Assembly: GCA_040222995.1 (NCBI GenBank)
Contig: JAVKBW010000042.1
Coordinates: 62,001 to 126,000 of the forward strand
Source of the DNA: JAVKBW01 sp040222995
Lineage (GTDB): Bacteria > Pseudomonadota > Alphaproteobacteria > UBA8366 > Aestuariispiraceae
Direction of reading: 5' to 3'
DNA: 64,000 bases
The position numbers and the translations under genes were made by a program. How positions within the stretch are numbered: position 1 is the stretch's first letter; every line of letters begins with the position of its first letter. The notes under the pieces were generated by a model, which saw only the letters and a list, made by a program, of their open reading frames with translations, was not told the DNA's origin and searched no databases. This document shows positions 44,789-53,764 of this stretch, in pieces.

Positions 44789-45181
44789 GTGAAGCCATAT
44801 GACAAAACATCACAAGAGGAGAGTGGGCGAGGGCTAGGCCTGCGGACTGAAACGCGGGGCGATAAGCCCGTCGTCACCGTCGATTACGAATTCTATGAAC
44901 GTTTCCTGGAAGACACCAATCTGACGGAAGAGCAAAAGCGGGAGTTCCTTCAACATCTGTGGAATTTAATCTGCGAGTTCGTCTCACTTGGCTGGGGTGT
45001 GCACCCGCTGCAACAGGCGCAGGAAGGCACAGAAAATTGTGGAAAAAGCGCGGAATCCAAGACTGATTCCGCCAATGCCGACGCGGATGCGCTACACTGT
45101 TTGGATAGTATATTCATTGAAAAGTTTTCCGCCGCAACCGAACCTGAAGAAGACCGGAGCGGAGAAGGAGTCCAAACATGA
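44789..45181 (+). CDS. Hypothetical protein upstream of the recombinase
   Basis: A 130-aa acidic protein with a GTG start after a strong GGAGAGG. A helical core (YEFYERFLEDTNLTEEQKRE, then WNLICEFVSLGWG) is followed by a polar tail. The stop overlaps the recombinase start (ATGA), so both are made together; a recombination directionality factor or regulator is possible (inference from position only). Confidence 0.6.
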   Translation: MKPYDKTSQEESGRGLGLRTETRGDKPVVTVDYEFYERFLEDTNLTEEQKREFLQHLWNLICEFVSLGWGVHPLQQAQEGTENCGKSAESKTDSANADADALHCLDSIFIEKFSAATEPEEDRSGEGVQT

Positions 45182-46755
45182 CAGCTATTCGCGCGGAAAA
45201 TTCCTATGGACGAAAAGCCCTGATCTATTGCCGTGTGTCCGGCAAGAAGCAGACCAAGGACGGCTCCGGCCTGGACAGCCAAGAATATCGCTGTCGCCAG
45301 TACGCAGAAGCGAAAGGTTATGAAGTCGTTCAAGTGTTTCCTGATGATGTATCGGGGGGCGGTGATTTTATTCTTCGAAAGGGTATGGTCGCGTTGTTGG
45401 GCTATTTGGATGCCCGACCCAGCGAGACATTCATCGTAATTTTCGACGACTTAAAGCGTTACTCCCGAGAAACGGAATTCTATTTGAAGCTTCGCCGCAT
45501 CATGAATGATCGCGGCGCTATCCTAGAGTGTCTGAATTTTACGTTTCAAGACACGCCGGAAGGCAAGTTTACTGAAACCATTTCTGTTGCAGCGGGTACG
45601 CTAGAACGCGAACAAATGGCGCGCCAAAACAGGCAGAAAGCCAAAGCGCGGATCGAGCAAGGCTATTGCGTCCGGGCTGTCCCGCCTGTTGGCTTCAAAT
45701 ACGTGAAGGCCCAGGGCGGCGGCAAGGTGTTGGTTCATGACGAACCACTTGCGTCCATCGTCAAGGAAGCGCTTGAGGGATTCGCCTCGGGCCGGTTCCA
45801 GAGCCAGGCCGAAGTCGTTCGCTTCCTCGAAGCGCAGCCGGAATTTCCGAAGAACTTACCGAACGGGCGCATTCGCCGAATGACCGTGAAACGCATGCTC
45901 ACGCAAATACTCTATGCCGGATACATCGCCGCGCCGAATTGGGGCGTTTCCATGCGCGAGGCGAGACATGAGGAGATTGTGTCCAAGGAAACCTTCCGCC
46001 GTATCCAGGAGCGTCTGGAAGGCCGTCCGGTCATGCCAGCCCGAAAGGAATTGAGTGCTGATTTCCCCCTACGTGGCGCGGTTGCATGCGCCTCCTGCGG
46101 CTATTCCCTGACCGGCGGCTGGTCCAAGGGGAAGTACAAGCACTACGCCTACTATTTCTGTCACCATCAAGGATGCGAGAAGAAGGGAAAACCGATCCCG
46201 GCGGCAAAGCTGAACGAGCAATTCGAAGACCTGATGCAGTCCATGAATCCTTCGGTTGGCTACGTGAAGCTCATAAAGGCCATGTTCAGCCAGCGTTGGG
46301 ACATGGAGCTTCAGCGCGCCCAGGAAACGACGCGACACTATAGGGCCAAGGCGAAGCGCCTCGACGCCGAGATCGGGAAGGTCGTGGACCGCATGCTGGA
46401 AGTCTCGAATACTCGCGCACTGAAAGCCTTTGAGGATCGCATCGAAGCGTTGGAACAGGAAAAGCTAATCGCCTTGGAAAAAGCTTCGAAGAAGGCCGTT
46501 CCGCTGCGGCCCTTCTCAGAGATGTTTGAACTCTCTATGCAATTCCTCGCAAACCCTTATAAACTCTGGGAAAATGGGACTGCCGACATGCGCAAACTGG
46601 TGGTCAGACTGGCCTTCGGAAAGCCACTGACCTATGACCGAGAAACGGCCTGTTTGAACTCCGAAAAGTCCAGTATTTTCAAGTTTTTAGAGGGTGCTTG
46701 CGCCATGAAAAACAAGATGGTGCCCCCAGCGAGACTCGAACTCGCACACCCGTAA
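45178..46755 (+). CDS. Large serine recombinase (integrase) of the element
   Basis: 525 aa in the integrated state. The N-terminal resolvase domain has the catalytic serine in IYCRVSGKKQ (Ser21) and DDLKRYSRE. It is followed by the recombinase domain (about 175-280), a zinc ribbon (CASCGYSLTGGW...CHHQGC, about 303-333) and a coiled coil (about 360-450). The last 12 residues, MVPPARLELAHP, are encoded by the antisense of tRNA-Leu, beyond the attachment core. In the excised circle the frame would instead continue for 50 codons now found at 20296-20448. It should catalyse integration and excision at the tRNA 3' end. Confidence 0.93.
   Translation: MTAIRAENSYGRKALIYCRVSGKKQTKDGSGLDSQEYRCRQYAEAKGYEVVQVFPDDVSGGGDFILRKGMVALLGYLDARPSETFIVIFDDLKRYSRETEFYLKLRRIMNDRGAILECLNFTFQDTPEGKFTETISVAAGTLEREQMARQNRQKAKARIEQGYCVRAVPPVGFKYVKAQGGGKVLVHDEPLASIVKEALEGFASGRFQSQAEVVRFLEAQPEFPKNLPNGRIRRMTVKRMLTQILYAGYIAAPNWGVSMREARHEEIVSKETFRRIQERLEGRPVMPARKELSADFPLRGAVACASCGYSLTGGWSKGKYKHYAYYFCHHQGCEKKGKPIPAAKLNEQFEDLMQSMNPSVGYVKLIKAMFSQRWDMELQRAQETTRHYRAKAKRLDAEIGKVVDRMLEVSNTRALKAFEDRIEALEQEKLIALEKASKKAVPLRPFSEMFELSMQFLANPYKLWENGTADMRKLVVRLAFGKPLTYDRETACLNSEKSSIFKFLEGACAMKNKMVPPARLELAHP
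46716..46727. repeat. attR: right copy of the attachment core
   Basis: GATGGTGCCCCC, overlapping the CCA end and acceptor stem of tRNA-Leu and lying inside the recombinase reading frame. Identical to 20295-20306. Confidence 0.8.
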
Positions 46756-46804
46756 GGATAACAGATTTTGAATCTGTCGCGTCTACCAATTCCGCCACAG
46801 GGGC
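46718..46804 (-). tRNA. tRNA-Leu(CAA)
   Basis: An 87-base tRNA with encoded CCA. The anticodon stem ACAGA/TCTGT encloses TTCAAAA, giving anticodon CAA (reads UUG). A long variable arm and the GTTCGAGTC T-loop are typical of tRNA-Leu. Integration occurs at its 3' end and keeps the gene intact. Confidence 0.95.
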
Positions 46805-46871
46805 CCTTGTAAGGGTCGCTTCCTTAACACACCGCAGGCTGACGTAAAATAAATTTGAACCGCGGTGCGGC

Positions 46872-48023
46872 TTATTTCTTGAACTCCGCCGCCGCGCCGC
46901 GGTGCGGTTCCTCGCGGTATTCGGTGGACTGCATTTCCATCAGCCGCGAGACCGACCGTTCGAATTCGAAGGCGTGCTTACCTTCCCTGTACAATTCGTC
47001 CGGCGCGGCGTCGGCGGCCATGATGAGATTGACCCTGGCTTCGTACAGCGCGTCGATCAGCGTCATGAAGCGTTTCGCCTCGTTGCGTTTGTCCGCGCTC
47101 AGCTTCGGCACGCCGTCCAGCACCATCGTGTGATAGCGCGCCGCGATGGAGAGATAATCTTCCGCCCCCAGCGGCTTTTCGCACAGATCGGCGAACGTGC
47201 ACTTGGCGACGCCGCGCGCGGCTTCGGGAATGGTCAGTTTCCGGCCCTTTACCTCAACGACGGCGGGTTCCACCCGCGCGCCCTCTGTCAGCCCCTGGAA
47301 CGCCTGTTCGAGCTCCCGCGACGCCGCTTGGCCCAGCGGCGAATGATAGGCCTGGAACCCTTTCAGGCGGATCATCCGGTAGTCGGTTTCGGAATCCAGA
47401 TGAAGAACATCCAGACGCTGCTTCAACAGATCGATGAATGGCAGAAAGCGGTCGCGCTGCAGCCCGTCCTTGTACAGGTCTTCCGGCGCCCAGTTGGATG
47501 TCGCAACGACAACGACGCCGTTTTCGAACAGCGCCTCGAACAGCCGCCCCAGAATCATGGCGTCGGCGATATCCGTGACATGGAATTCGTCGAAACAGAG
47601 AACGGTCGCTTCATCGGCCACTTCCGCGGCGATTTTCGGCAGCGGATCGGTTTCCTTGGTCGCCCGATCCTTCTGCGCCTGCCGCCATTTGTGAATCTTG
47701 CCATGGGTTTCGATCATGAATTCATGGAAGTGGACGCGGCGTTTCGCCTCGATCGGACTGGTTTCGAACAGCAGGTCCATCAGCATCGACTTGCCGCGCC
47801 CGACGCCGCCATACATGTACAGACCCTGCGGCGGGTCATCCCGCCGGCGGGAAAGACCCAGCCGTTCCTTCCAGCCGACCGCGCCGGTCTGGTGTTTGTA
47901 TCCATTGAGCGCGTGGTGCAGGCTTTGCAGCTTCTCGGCGGCCAGTTCCTGAATCGGGTCCTCGTGGAGAGCGCCGCTGTTTTTCAGTTCCCTGTACCGG
48001 AAAATCGGCCCTGTCATCGCCAT
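46872..48023 (-). CDS. zapE: Cell division protein ZapE / AFG1-like ATPase
   Basis: A 383-aa P-loop ATPase of the AFG1/ZapE family: Walker A MYGGVGRGKSMLMDLLF, Walker B VLCFDEFHVTDIADAMIL, sensor VVATSNWAPEDLY. The N-terminal FRYRELKNSGAL segment is usual. ZapE acts at the division ring in bacteria and AFG1 in mitochondrial protein quality control. A second Met two codons later is an alternative start. It is a stable chromosomal gene beside tRNA-Leu. Confidence 0.93.
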   Translation of the reverse strand: MAMTGPIFRYRELKNSGALHEDPIQELAAEKLQSLHHALNGYKHQTGAVGWKERLGLSRRRDDPPQGLYMYGGVGRGKSMLMDLLFETSPIEAKRRVHFHEFMIETHGKIHKWRQAQKDRATKETDPLPKIAAEVADEATVLCFDEFHVTDIADAMILGRLFEALFENGVVVVATSNWAPEDLYKDGLQRDRFLPFIDLLKQRLDVLHLDSETDYRMIRLKGFQAYHSPLGQAASRELEQAFQGLTEGARVEPAVVEVKGRKLTIPEAARGVAKCTFADLCEKPLGAEDYLSIAARYHTMVLDGVPKLSADKRNEAKRFMTLIDALYEARVNLIMAADAAPDELYREGKHAFEFERSVSRLMEMQSTEYREEPHRGAAAEFKK

Positions 48024-48064
48024 GGGAAAAACCTATCGATTCGATCCGGCTGCGACCGTCCGCA

Positions 48065-48754
48065 TCAATACCGGAATTCCAGCGACAGCATAACATCGTG
48101 GGCGACATAATCGTCGGTCGAAAAACTTTCGCCTGCCGCCAGCGACCCGGTATCGACCTCGCCCAGATTGATGTAGCGGTACCCGATGCCGGTGCCCCAG
48201 CTTTCGGCGAAACGCCAGTCGATTCCCACCATCGCCCCGAGAGCGAGATTATCGACGGCGTTTTCGGTGCGTGTAATGCCGGCGGCCAGAACATTGCGTT
48301 CGACTTCGGAATTGTTGCGCGTCCAGCCCACCGATGCGCCGAGATACGGCACGAATTCGCCGAAATGCCGGATTTCCCATCCGACATTCATCAGCGCATA
48401 GGTTGTATCGACATTGTTCTCGTAGCCGGTCACCGTCGCGCCGGCGACATTCCGGGCGTCATAGTCGAAGCGGAAGCGATGGCCGCCTTCAACGTCCAGC
48501 CGCAGGGGAATGTCATCGAAACGGTAGCCGATATAGGCCGCGGCGGCGGCCGTCAGGTCTTCATCGTTGTTGATGATGCTGTTCGCGAAACCGGTAAAGG
48601 CGGTTTCCTGCATCTCGGCAACCGAACCGACGGCGCGCAGGCCCATATAAACGCCGCCGACACCCGCATCGTCCGCTGTGGCCGGATTATCCATCCATGC
48701 CACAAACAGGCAAAATCCCGCAAAAACCGACAAGCCGGCCCTGAACAACATCAT
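48065..48754 (-). CDS. Outer-membrane beta-barrel protein
   Basis: A 229-aa protein with a signal peptide (to about 28), then eight or so amphipathic strands such as AAAAYIGYRFDDIPLRLDVEG and FVPYLGASVGWTRN, ending in a C-terminal aromatic (LSLEFRY) as required for barrel assembly. It belongs to the Opa/OmpX-like group of small porin-type barrels. The role is unknown; surface structure or adhesion is likely. Confidence 0.85.
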   Translation of the reverse strand: MMLFRAGLSVFAGFCLFVAWMDNPATADDAGVGGVYMGLRAVGSVAEMQETAFTGFANSIINNDEDLTAAAAAYIGYRFDDIPLRLDVEGGHRFRFDYDARNVAGATVTGYENNVDTTYALMNVGWEIRHFGEFVPYLGASVGWTRNNSEVERNVLAAGITRTENAVDNLALGAMVGIDWRFAESWGTGIGYRYINLGEVDTGSLAAGESFSTDDYVAHDVMLSLEFRY

Positions 48755-48801
48755 TTTCCGGTCTTCCCCAACTTCGACCAGGATTCGTTATGCCCAATGA
48801 C

Positions 48802-48835
48802 AAAGCCGGCGTCGAGTGGAATCGACACCGGCTTT
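48802..48835 (-). terminator. Terminator of the thrS-infC operon
   Basis: A 14-bp stem with one mismatch (AAAGCCGG...CCGGCTTT) and a 6-base loop, 24 bases after the infC stop. The A/T-rich stem base supplies the U-tract. Confidence 0.7.
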
Positions 48836-48858
48836 TCGTCAAATCGGTGGGAAAACGC

Positions 48859-49395
48859 CTAGCGGGGCGCCAGAACCATTGTCATCTGACGGCCTTCCAT
48901 GGACGGCATTTGTTCAACCTTTGCCTTTTCATCCATGTCGCCTTTTACCCGCAGCAGAACATCAAGACCCAGCTCCTGGTGGGCCATTTCACGCCCCCGG
49001 AACCGCAGCGTGACTTTGACCTTGTCGCCTTCGTCGATGAACTTGTTCACCGACCGCATTTTCACGTCGTAGTCATGCTGTTCGATATTCGGTCGGAACT
49101 TGATTTCCTTGACCTCGATGATCTTCTGTTTTTTCCGCGCTTCGTTCTTACGCTTCTGCGCTTCATACTTGTATTTGCCGTAATCGAGAATCTTGCAGAC
49201 CGGCGGCGAGGCATTGGGCGAAATCTCGACCAGGTCGAGTTCAGCCGCAACCGCGCGGTCAAGCGCGTCTTGTATGCTTACGACACCGACATTGTCGCCG
49301 GTATGATCGATGAGACGGACTTCCTTGACGTCGATCTCCTCGTTAACGCGCGGGCCGTCCTTTGCAGGCGGCGGAGCAAATTGGGGTCTTCTTAT
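48859..49395 (-). CDS. infC: Translation initiation factor IF-3, with ATA start codon
   Basis: A 178-aa IF-3. The N-domain begins RRPQFAPP and includes VNEEIDVKEVRLID and PVCKILDYGKYKYE. The C-domain includes KEIKFRP, HDYDVKMRSVNKFI and RGREMAHQELG. The only start in frame with a good site is ATA at 49395, five bases after AGGAGG. A rare non-AUG codon is characteristic of infC because IF-3 discriminates against such starts and so represses its own synthesis. It follows thrS, as in most bacteria, but ribosomal genes rpmI and rplT do not follow it here. Confidence 0.92.
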   Translation of the reverse strand: MRRPQFAPPPAKDGPRVNEEIDVKEVRLIDHTGDNVGVVSIQDALDRAVAAELDLVEISPNASPPVCKILDYGKYKYEAQKRKNEARKKQKIIEVKEIKFRPNIEQHDYDVKMRSVNKFIDEGDKVKVTLRFRGREMAHQELGLDVLLRVKGDMDEKAKVEQMPSMEGRQMTMVLAPR

Positions 49396-49507
49396 TGTGT
49401 CCTCCTAAGGGCGATCGCCCTGTTATTCAAAACTGTCGTGTTCTTGTCCGTTCAAAATGCCGGCTAACCCTAGTCGCACTAAGGGGTCCGCGTCCAGCAG
49501 ACCTTCG

Positions 49508-51484
49508 TCAAACAGCCGGTCCGCTGCCCGGCAACACGGATTCCGCAGATAATGCCGCAACCGCATCGTCGAGTGCAAGAATCTCCTGATCCTTGCCGCC
49601 CAGACGCCGCAACGCCACCGTGCCTTCATCCGCCTCGCGCTTGCCGACAACCAGCATCACCGGCACTTTCATATGACTGTGTTCGCGGACCTTGTAGTTA
49701 ATCTTTTCATTCCGGGTATCGACTTCAACCCGCAAACCCGCCGCGCGCGCCGCCGCGGCAACCTGTTCGGCATAGTCGTCGGCATCGGACGTGATCGTGG
49801 CGACAACGGCCTGCACCGGGGCCAGCCACAGCGGAAACCGGCCGGCATACTGTTCGATCAGAATGCCGATAAACCGTTCGAACGATCCGAGGATCGCCCG
49901 GTGCAGCATGACGGGTCGGTGCCGCGCCCCGTCCTCACCGATATAGGTCGCATCCAGCCGTTCCGGCAGCACGAAATCCACCTGCAGGGTGCCGCACTGC
50001 CAGTCGCGGCCGATGGCGTCCCGCAGCACGAATTCAAGCTTCGGTCCGTAGAACGCGCCTTCGCCCGGATTCAGCGTCATTTCCGTTCCGGCCGCCCTGG
50101 TCGCATCCATCAGCGCCTTTTCGGCCTTGTCCCAGACATGGTCCTCGCCGGCGCGGACATCGGGCCGGTCGGAAAACTTCACGACGACGTCTTCGAACCC
50201 GAAATCCTTGTAGATCGACATCAGCAGGTCGATGAATTCCTTGGTTTCCGATTCGATCTGGTCTTCGGTACAGAAGATATGCGCGTCGTCCTGCGTGAAG
50301 GCGCGCACCCGCATCAGGCCATGCAAAGCGCCCGACGGCTCGTAGCGATGGCAGGAACCGAATTCGGCCATCCGCAGGGGCAGATCCCGATAGCTTTTGA
50401 TGCCCTGCCGGAAAATCTGGACATGGCCCGGACAGTTCATCGGCTTCAACGCCAGCATGCGGCGGTTATAGGCATGTTGAGCGTCATCGCCCGGCTGATC
50501 GATTACCGTCTCATCCACTTCCGCCACGAACATGTGCTCGCGGAATTTTTCCCAGTGACCCGACCGTTCCCAAAGCACGCGGTCGACAAGCTGCGGGGTC
50601 TTCACCTCGACATAATCGGCCTGCTCCAGACGCTGGCGCATATAACGTTCGGCCAGCCGGTAGACCGTCCAGCCTTTCGGGTGCCAGAAAACCGACCCCA
50701 TCGCCTCTTCCTGCATATGGAACAGATCGAGTTCGCGACCGACCCGGCGGTGGTCGCGCTTTTCCGCCTCTTCCAGCCGGACCAGATAGGCTTTGAGCTC
50801 TTTCTCGTTCCGCCAGGCCGTGCCGTACATACGCTGAAGCTGCGGGTTCTTCGGGTCACCGCGCCAGTAGGCGCCGGCCAGCTTCATCAGCTTGAACGCC
50901 TTCGGCAGCTTGCCGGTCGATTCCAGATGCGGTCCGCGGCAAAGATCGAGCCAGTTTTCGCCCTGGCGGTAGATCGTGATGTCGCCGTCCGCCGGCAATT
51001 CATCAACCCACTCCGCCTTGAAGGTTTCGCCGATCTCGCCGAAATATTCCACCGCATCCGCCCGCTCCCAGACTTCGCGGGTAATCGGATCGTCGCGGTC
51101 GACGATGTCGCGCATCCGGGCTTCGATCTTCTCGAAGTCGTCCGTTGAAAACGGCTCTTCACGATAGAAGTCGTAATAGAAACCGTCTTCGGTCGACGGA
51201 CCGAAGGTGATCTGCGTGCCGGGAAACAGCTCCTGCACCGCCTGCGCCAGGACATGCGCGGCGTCATGCCGGATGATTTCCAGCGCTTCTTCGGATTTCG
51301 CCGTGACGATTTCGACATCGGCGTCGGCCTCGATCGGCCGCGCCATGTCCCACAATTCACCGTTGACCTTGACGACCATCGCGGCCTTGGCGAGACCCGG
51401 ACCGATATCAGACGCGATGGTCGTGCCCGTCACCGCGCCGTCATAGGTGCGGGTGGTTCCGTCGGGCAGTGATATGGCGACCAT
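49508..51484 (-). CDS. thrS: Threonyl-tRNA synthetase
   Basis: A 658-aa class II synthetase. In order it has a TGS domain (ISLPDGTTRTYDG), the editing domain (HDAAHVLAQAVQELF), the catalytic core with MNCPGH (zinc cysteine), FGSCHRYEPSGALHGL (motif 2) and HRAILGSFERF (motif 3), and a C-terminal anticodon-binding domain. Charges tRNA-Thr and edits Ser-tRNA-Thr. It lies 112 bases before infC; the gap contains the palindrome GGGCGATCGCCC just upstream of the infC ribosome site. Confidence 0.97.
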   Translation of the reverse strand: MVAISLPDGTTRTYDGAVTGTTIASDIGPGLAKAAMVVKVNGELWDMARPIEADADVEIVTAKSEEALEIIRHDAAHVLAQAVQELFPGTQITFGPSTEDGFYYDFYREEPFSTDDFEKIEARMRDIVDRDDPITREVWERADAVEYFGEIGETFKAEWVDELPADGDITIYRQGENWLDLCRGPHLESTGKLPKAFKLMKLAGAYWRGDPKNPQLQRMYGTAWRNEKELKAYLVRLEEAEKRDHRRVGRELDLFHMQEEAMGSVFWHPKGWTVYRLAERYMRQRLEQADYVEVKTPQLVDRVLWERSGHWEKFREHMFVAEVDETVIDQPGDDAQHAYNRRMLALKPMNCPGHVQIFRQGIKSYRDLPLRMAEFGSCHRYEPSGALHGLMRVRAFTQDDAHIFCTEDQIESETKEFIDLLMSIYKDFGFEDVVVKFSDRPDVRAGEDHVWDKAEKALMDATRAAGTEMTLNPGEGAFYGPKLEFVLRDAIGRDWQCGTLQVDFVLPERLDATYIGEDGARHRPVMLHRAILGSFERFIGILIEQYAGRFPLWLAPVQAVVATITSDADDYAEQVAAAARAAGLRVEVDTRNEKINYKVREHSHMKVPVMLVVGKREADEGTVALRRLGGKDQEILALDDAVAALSAESVLPGSGPAV

Positions 51485-51529
51485 TCTTTCGATCCTTGAT
51501 TACATACGAATTGAGTGCGAGGCGGATGT

Positions 51530-52489
51530 TTAGCCTAAGCCTTCCGCCGCTTCAACGACCTGTTGCACGGAAATCGCCGCTATCTCTTCGTTCCGGAGAA
51601 TAGCGACATGCGGTCCGCGCTGTCCGCACAGTGCCGGATCGGAGGCATGGGAGAAAATCACCACGCTGGGGCAGCCGCAGACAGACGCCAGATGCATCGG
51701 CCCCGTATCGTTACCGACCGCCAGATCGGCCTGCCCCGCCAGCGCGGCGATGTCCGGCAGGCTCGTCCGGCCGATCAGGTTCAACGCCTGCGGACAGGAA
51801 GCCTGGATGATCTCCGCTTCCTCTGCCTCCGTTGCCGTTCCCAGCACGACCGGCTGCACCCCCGTCTTGGAAAGACTTTGCGCCAGACCCGCGTACCGGG
51901 TCGCCGGCCAGCGCTTTTCCGGACGATGCGGCGCGCCGCCCGGCAAAAGCAGGGCGAAGCGGTCTGAAAGCCCTTCCACAACGGGCGGCCCGCCGGTCAG
52001 CCAGTCCATCGACACCCGTTTCGGCGGTTCGATACCGATCATCGCCAACTGCTCGGCCTGCCGGTCAATCGTGTGCATCGTGTCTCGGCGGGGATTTTCG
52101 TGGCGATGCGATGCCTCTTTGGCGATGCCCGACCAAAGCGGTGTCTGCGGCCAGATCAGTTTGCGATAGGCGCTGCTTCTGCCGGACGTCTGCAAGTCGA
52201 CAACGAGATCGAACCGTTCCCGCATCAGGCGATGCCGCAGATCAAGAACGGCGGCGATATCCGTCAGGCGCGGCCGGCTGTCGAGCAGGACCGTGTCGAA
52301 CCAGCCGGACCTTTGCGCCAGATTTTCGAAGGGCGGCGTCGTCAGCAGGCAAATGCGCGCTTCGGGATAGGCCTGTCTGATTGCCTGGAACGGACCGAAG
52401 GCCTGAATGAAATCGCCCAGCGCCCCCAGCTTGATAACCAAAATCCGGTGCGCATCGACCGGCTGTTTCGGCTGGCTGCTGTCCGTCAT
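51530..52489 (-). CDS. Glycosyltransferase family 9 (heptosyltransferase-like)
   Basis: A 319-aa GT-B enzyme. ILVIKLGALGDFIQAFGPF near the N-terminus and GNDTGPMHLASVCGCPSVVIF in the C-terminal domain mark family GT9. It probably adds heptose or a related sugar to LPS core. The ATG at 52489 overlaps the stop of the GT4 gene (ATGA), so both are made from one message. Confidence 0.88.
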   Translation of the reverse strand: MTDSSQPKQPVDAHRILVIKLGALGDFIQAFGPFQAIRQAYPEARICLLTTPPFENLAQRSGWFDTVLLDSRPRLTDIAAVLDLRHRLMRERFDLVVDLQTSGRSSAYRKLIWPQTPLWSGIAKEASHRHENPRRDTMHTIDRQAEQLAMIGIEPPKRVSMDWLTGGPPVVEGLSDRFALLLPGGAPHRPEKRWPATRYAGLAQSLSKTGVQPVVLGTATEAEEAEIIQASCPQALNLIGRTSLPDIAALAGQADLAVGNDTGPMHLASVCGCPSVVIFSHASDPALCGQRGPHVAILRNEEIAAISVQQVVEAAEGLG

Positions 52490-53676
52490 GTGAAATGGTG
52501 CCGGTCCAGAATTTCCCGGTAAACATCCAGGGTCTTGCCGCACATCACTTCCTTGGTGAAGTGTTCCGCGACATTGGCGATCCCGACATCCCGCAACCGT
52601 TCCCGTTCCCCGGGGCCGAGCGCCAGCGCCTGATCGAGCATCGATGCCAGAGACTCTTCATTGCGCGGATCGAAAAGAAACCCCGTGACGCCATGGGTTA
52701 CCTGCTCCGGCGCGGCGCCATGGTTCGGCGCGATAACCGGCCGGCCCATCGCCTGACCTTCAACCGCGACCCGTCCGAACGCTTCCGGATCCGTCGACGC
52801 CGACACCACCACATCGGCCAGCATGTAGGCGGCCGGCATATCCCGGCAATCGTCAACGATATGCACCCGGTCGGCAATGCCCAGACTGTCTGCCTCGCGT
52901 TCCAGTTCTTCGCGATAGGCCGTCCGGCCCTGATCCGATCCGACGAGCAGACAGCGGTAAGGCCGGTCCTTAATCTTCGCCAGCGCCCGAAGCAGAAGAA
53001 TCTGCCCTTTCCACCGAGTCAGGCGGCCCGGCAGCATCACCACCGGCACGCCATCGGGCAGCCGCCAGTCTGTCGCCAGCTTCACGACCCTTTCGACACT
53101 GACTTTTTCCGGGTGGAACATACCGGTATCGATACCGCGATGGATCACCCGAATTCGCGCCCATTCGGTCTGGTAATCGTTCATCATGTGATCGCGGATG
53201 AAATTGCTGATCGCGATAACGCGCTCGCCCTTGGTCATCACGGCATTGTAGGCCTTTTTAACCGGGCTGTTGTAGTTGTAGGTGGCATGAAACGTCGTGA
53301 CGAACGCCATGCCGAGCGCCCGCGCTGCATGCAGAGCGCTCCAGGCTGGCGCCCTGCTGCGGGCGTGCACGATTCCGGGAACCACGTCCGATCCCGTATT
53401 GCCGGTATGTTCGCGAATCGCGTCCTGAATTCGCCTAATGTTCCGTTTGACGGTAATCGGGTTTTTCGAATCCACCGGCAGTTCGACATGGGTCGCGCCG
53501 GCGCGCGAAAGCTCCCGCGCCATCGGGCCGCCGGACGAAATCACAATCGATTGCAGACCGGCTTCAAGCGAAGCAACCGCAACATCTATTGCGCCGCGTT
53601 CCGCGCCGCCGGTCACCAGAGCAGGCAAGACCTGCACGATAGCCGGGCGTTTCGACTGATTCATCGTGTCATTCAT
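52486..53676 (-). CDS. Glycosyltransferase family 4
   Basis: A 396-aa GT-B retaining glycosyltransferase: GGAERGAIDVA at the N-terminus, PGRLTRWKGQILLL mid-protein and the nucleotide-sugar EAFGRVAVEGQAMGRPVIA motif. It acts on a lipid- or LPS-linked acceptor in the cytoplasm. It is coupled to the GT9 gene downstream, suggesting a short LPS core or surface glycan operon. Confidence 0.88.
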   Translation of the reverse strand: MNDTMNQSKRPAIVQVLPALVTGGAERGAIDVAVASLEAGLQSIVISSGGPMARELSRAGATHVELPVDSKNPITVKRNIRRIQDAIREHTGNTGSDVVPGIVHARSRAPAWSALHAARALGMAFVTTFHATYNYNSPVKKAYNAVMTKGERVIAISNFIRDHMMNDYQTEWARIRVIHRGIDTGMFHPEKVSVERVVKLATDWRLPDGVPVVMLPGRLTRWKGQILLLRALAKIKDRPYRCLLVGSDQGRTAYREELEREADSLGIADRVHIVDDCRDMPAAYMLADVVVSASTDPEAFGRVAVEGQAMGRPVIAPNHGAAPEQVTHGVTGFLFDPRNEESLASMLDQALALGPGERERLRDVGIANVAEHFTKEVMCGKTLDVYREILDRHHFT

Positions 53677-53764
53677 TGCCGCTGCACGATACCCTAACGC
53701 TTCGAGCCGGACACAAGCGCCGGATCAGGAAACTACATGTGCGACGGTTACAGCGGAATCAAAT

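Larger units (their letters stand above)
20295..46727. mobile_element. Integrative mobilizable element in tRNA-Leu(CAA), about 26.4 kb
   Basis: The boundaries are a 12-bp direct repeat, GATGGTGCCCCC, at 20295-20306 and at 46716-46727. The right copy is the 3' end of tRNA-Leu. Inside are a large serine recombinase at the right end, mobC- and mobA-like genes at the left end, a TraG/VirD4-like gene, a small resolvase, ardC and a restriction/defence cluster. No VirB or other type IV secretion genes are present, hence mobilizable rather than conjugative. The flanking genes on both sides are ordinary chromosomal genes. Removing the element would leave an intact tRNA-Leu. Confidence 0.85.

Noticed and set aside
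20295..46727. Classification as a self-transmissible ICE
   Set aside because: No VirB/TrbB-type secretion genes are present between the ends; only mobilization genes and a coupling protein-like gene.
49409..49420. GGGCGATCGCCC palindrome near infC, resembling the cyanobacterial HIP1 repeat
   Set aside because: A single copy in a GC-rich genome; no other sign of cyanobacterial origin. At most it is a small hairpin before the infC ribosome site.
49673..51148. Long open frames on the strand opposite thrS, zapE and the DUF4143 gene
   Set aside because: They mirror the codon structure of high-GC genes with strong motifs on the other strand and encode no recognisable domains.
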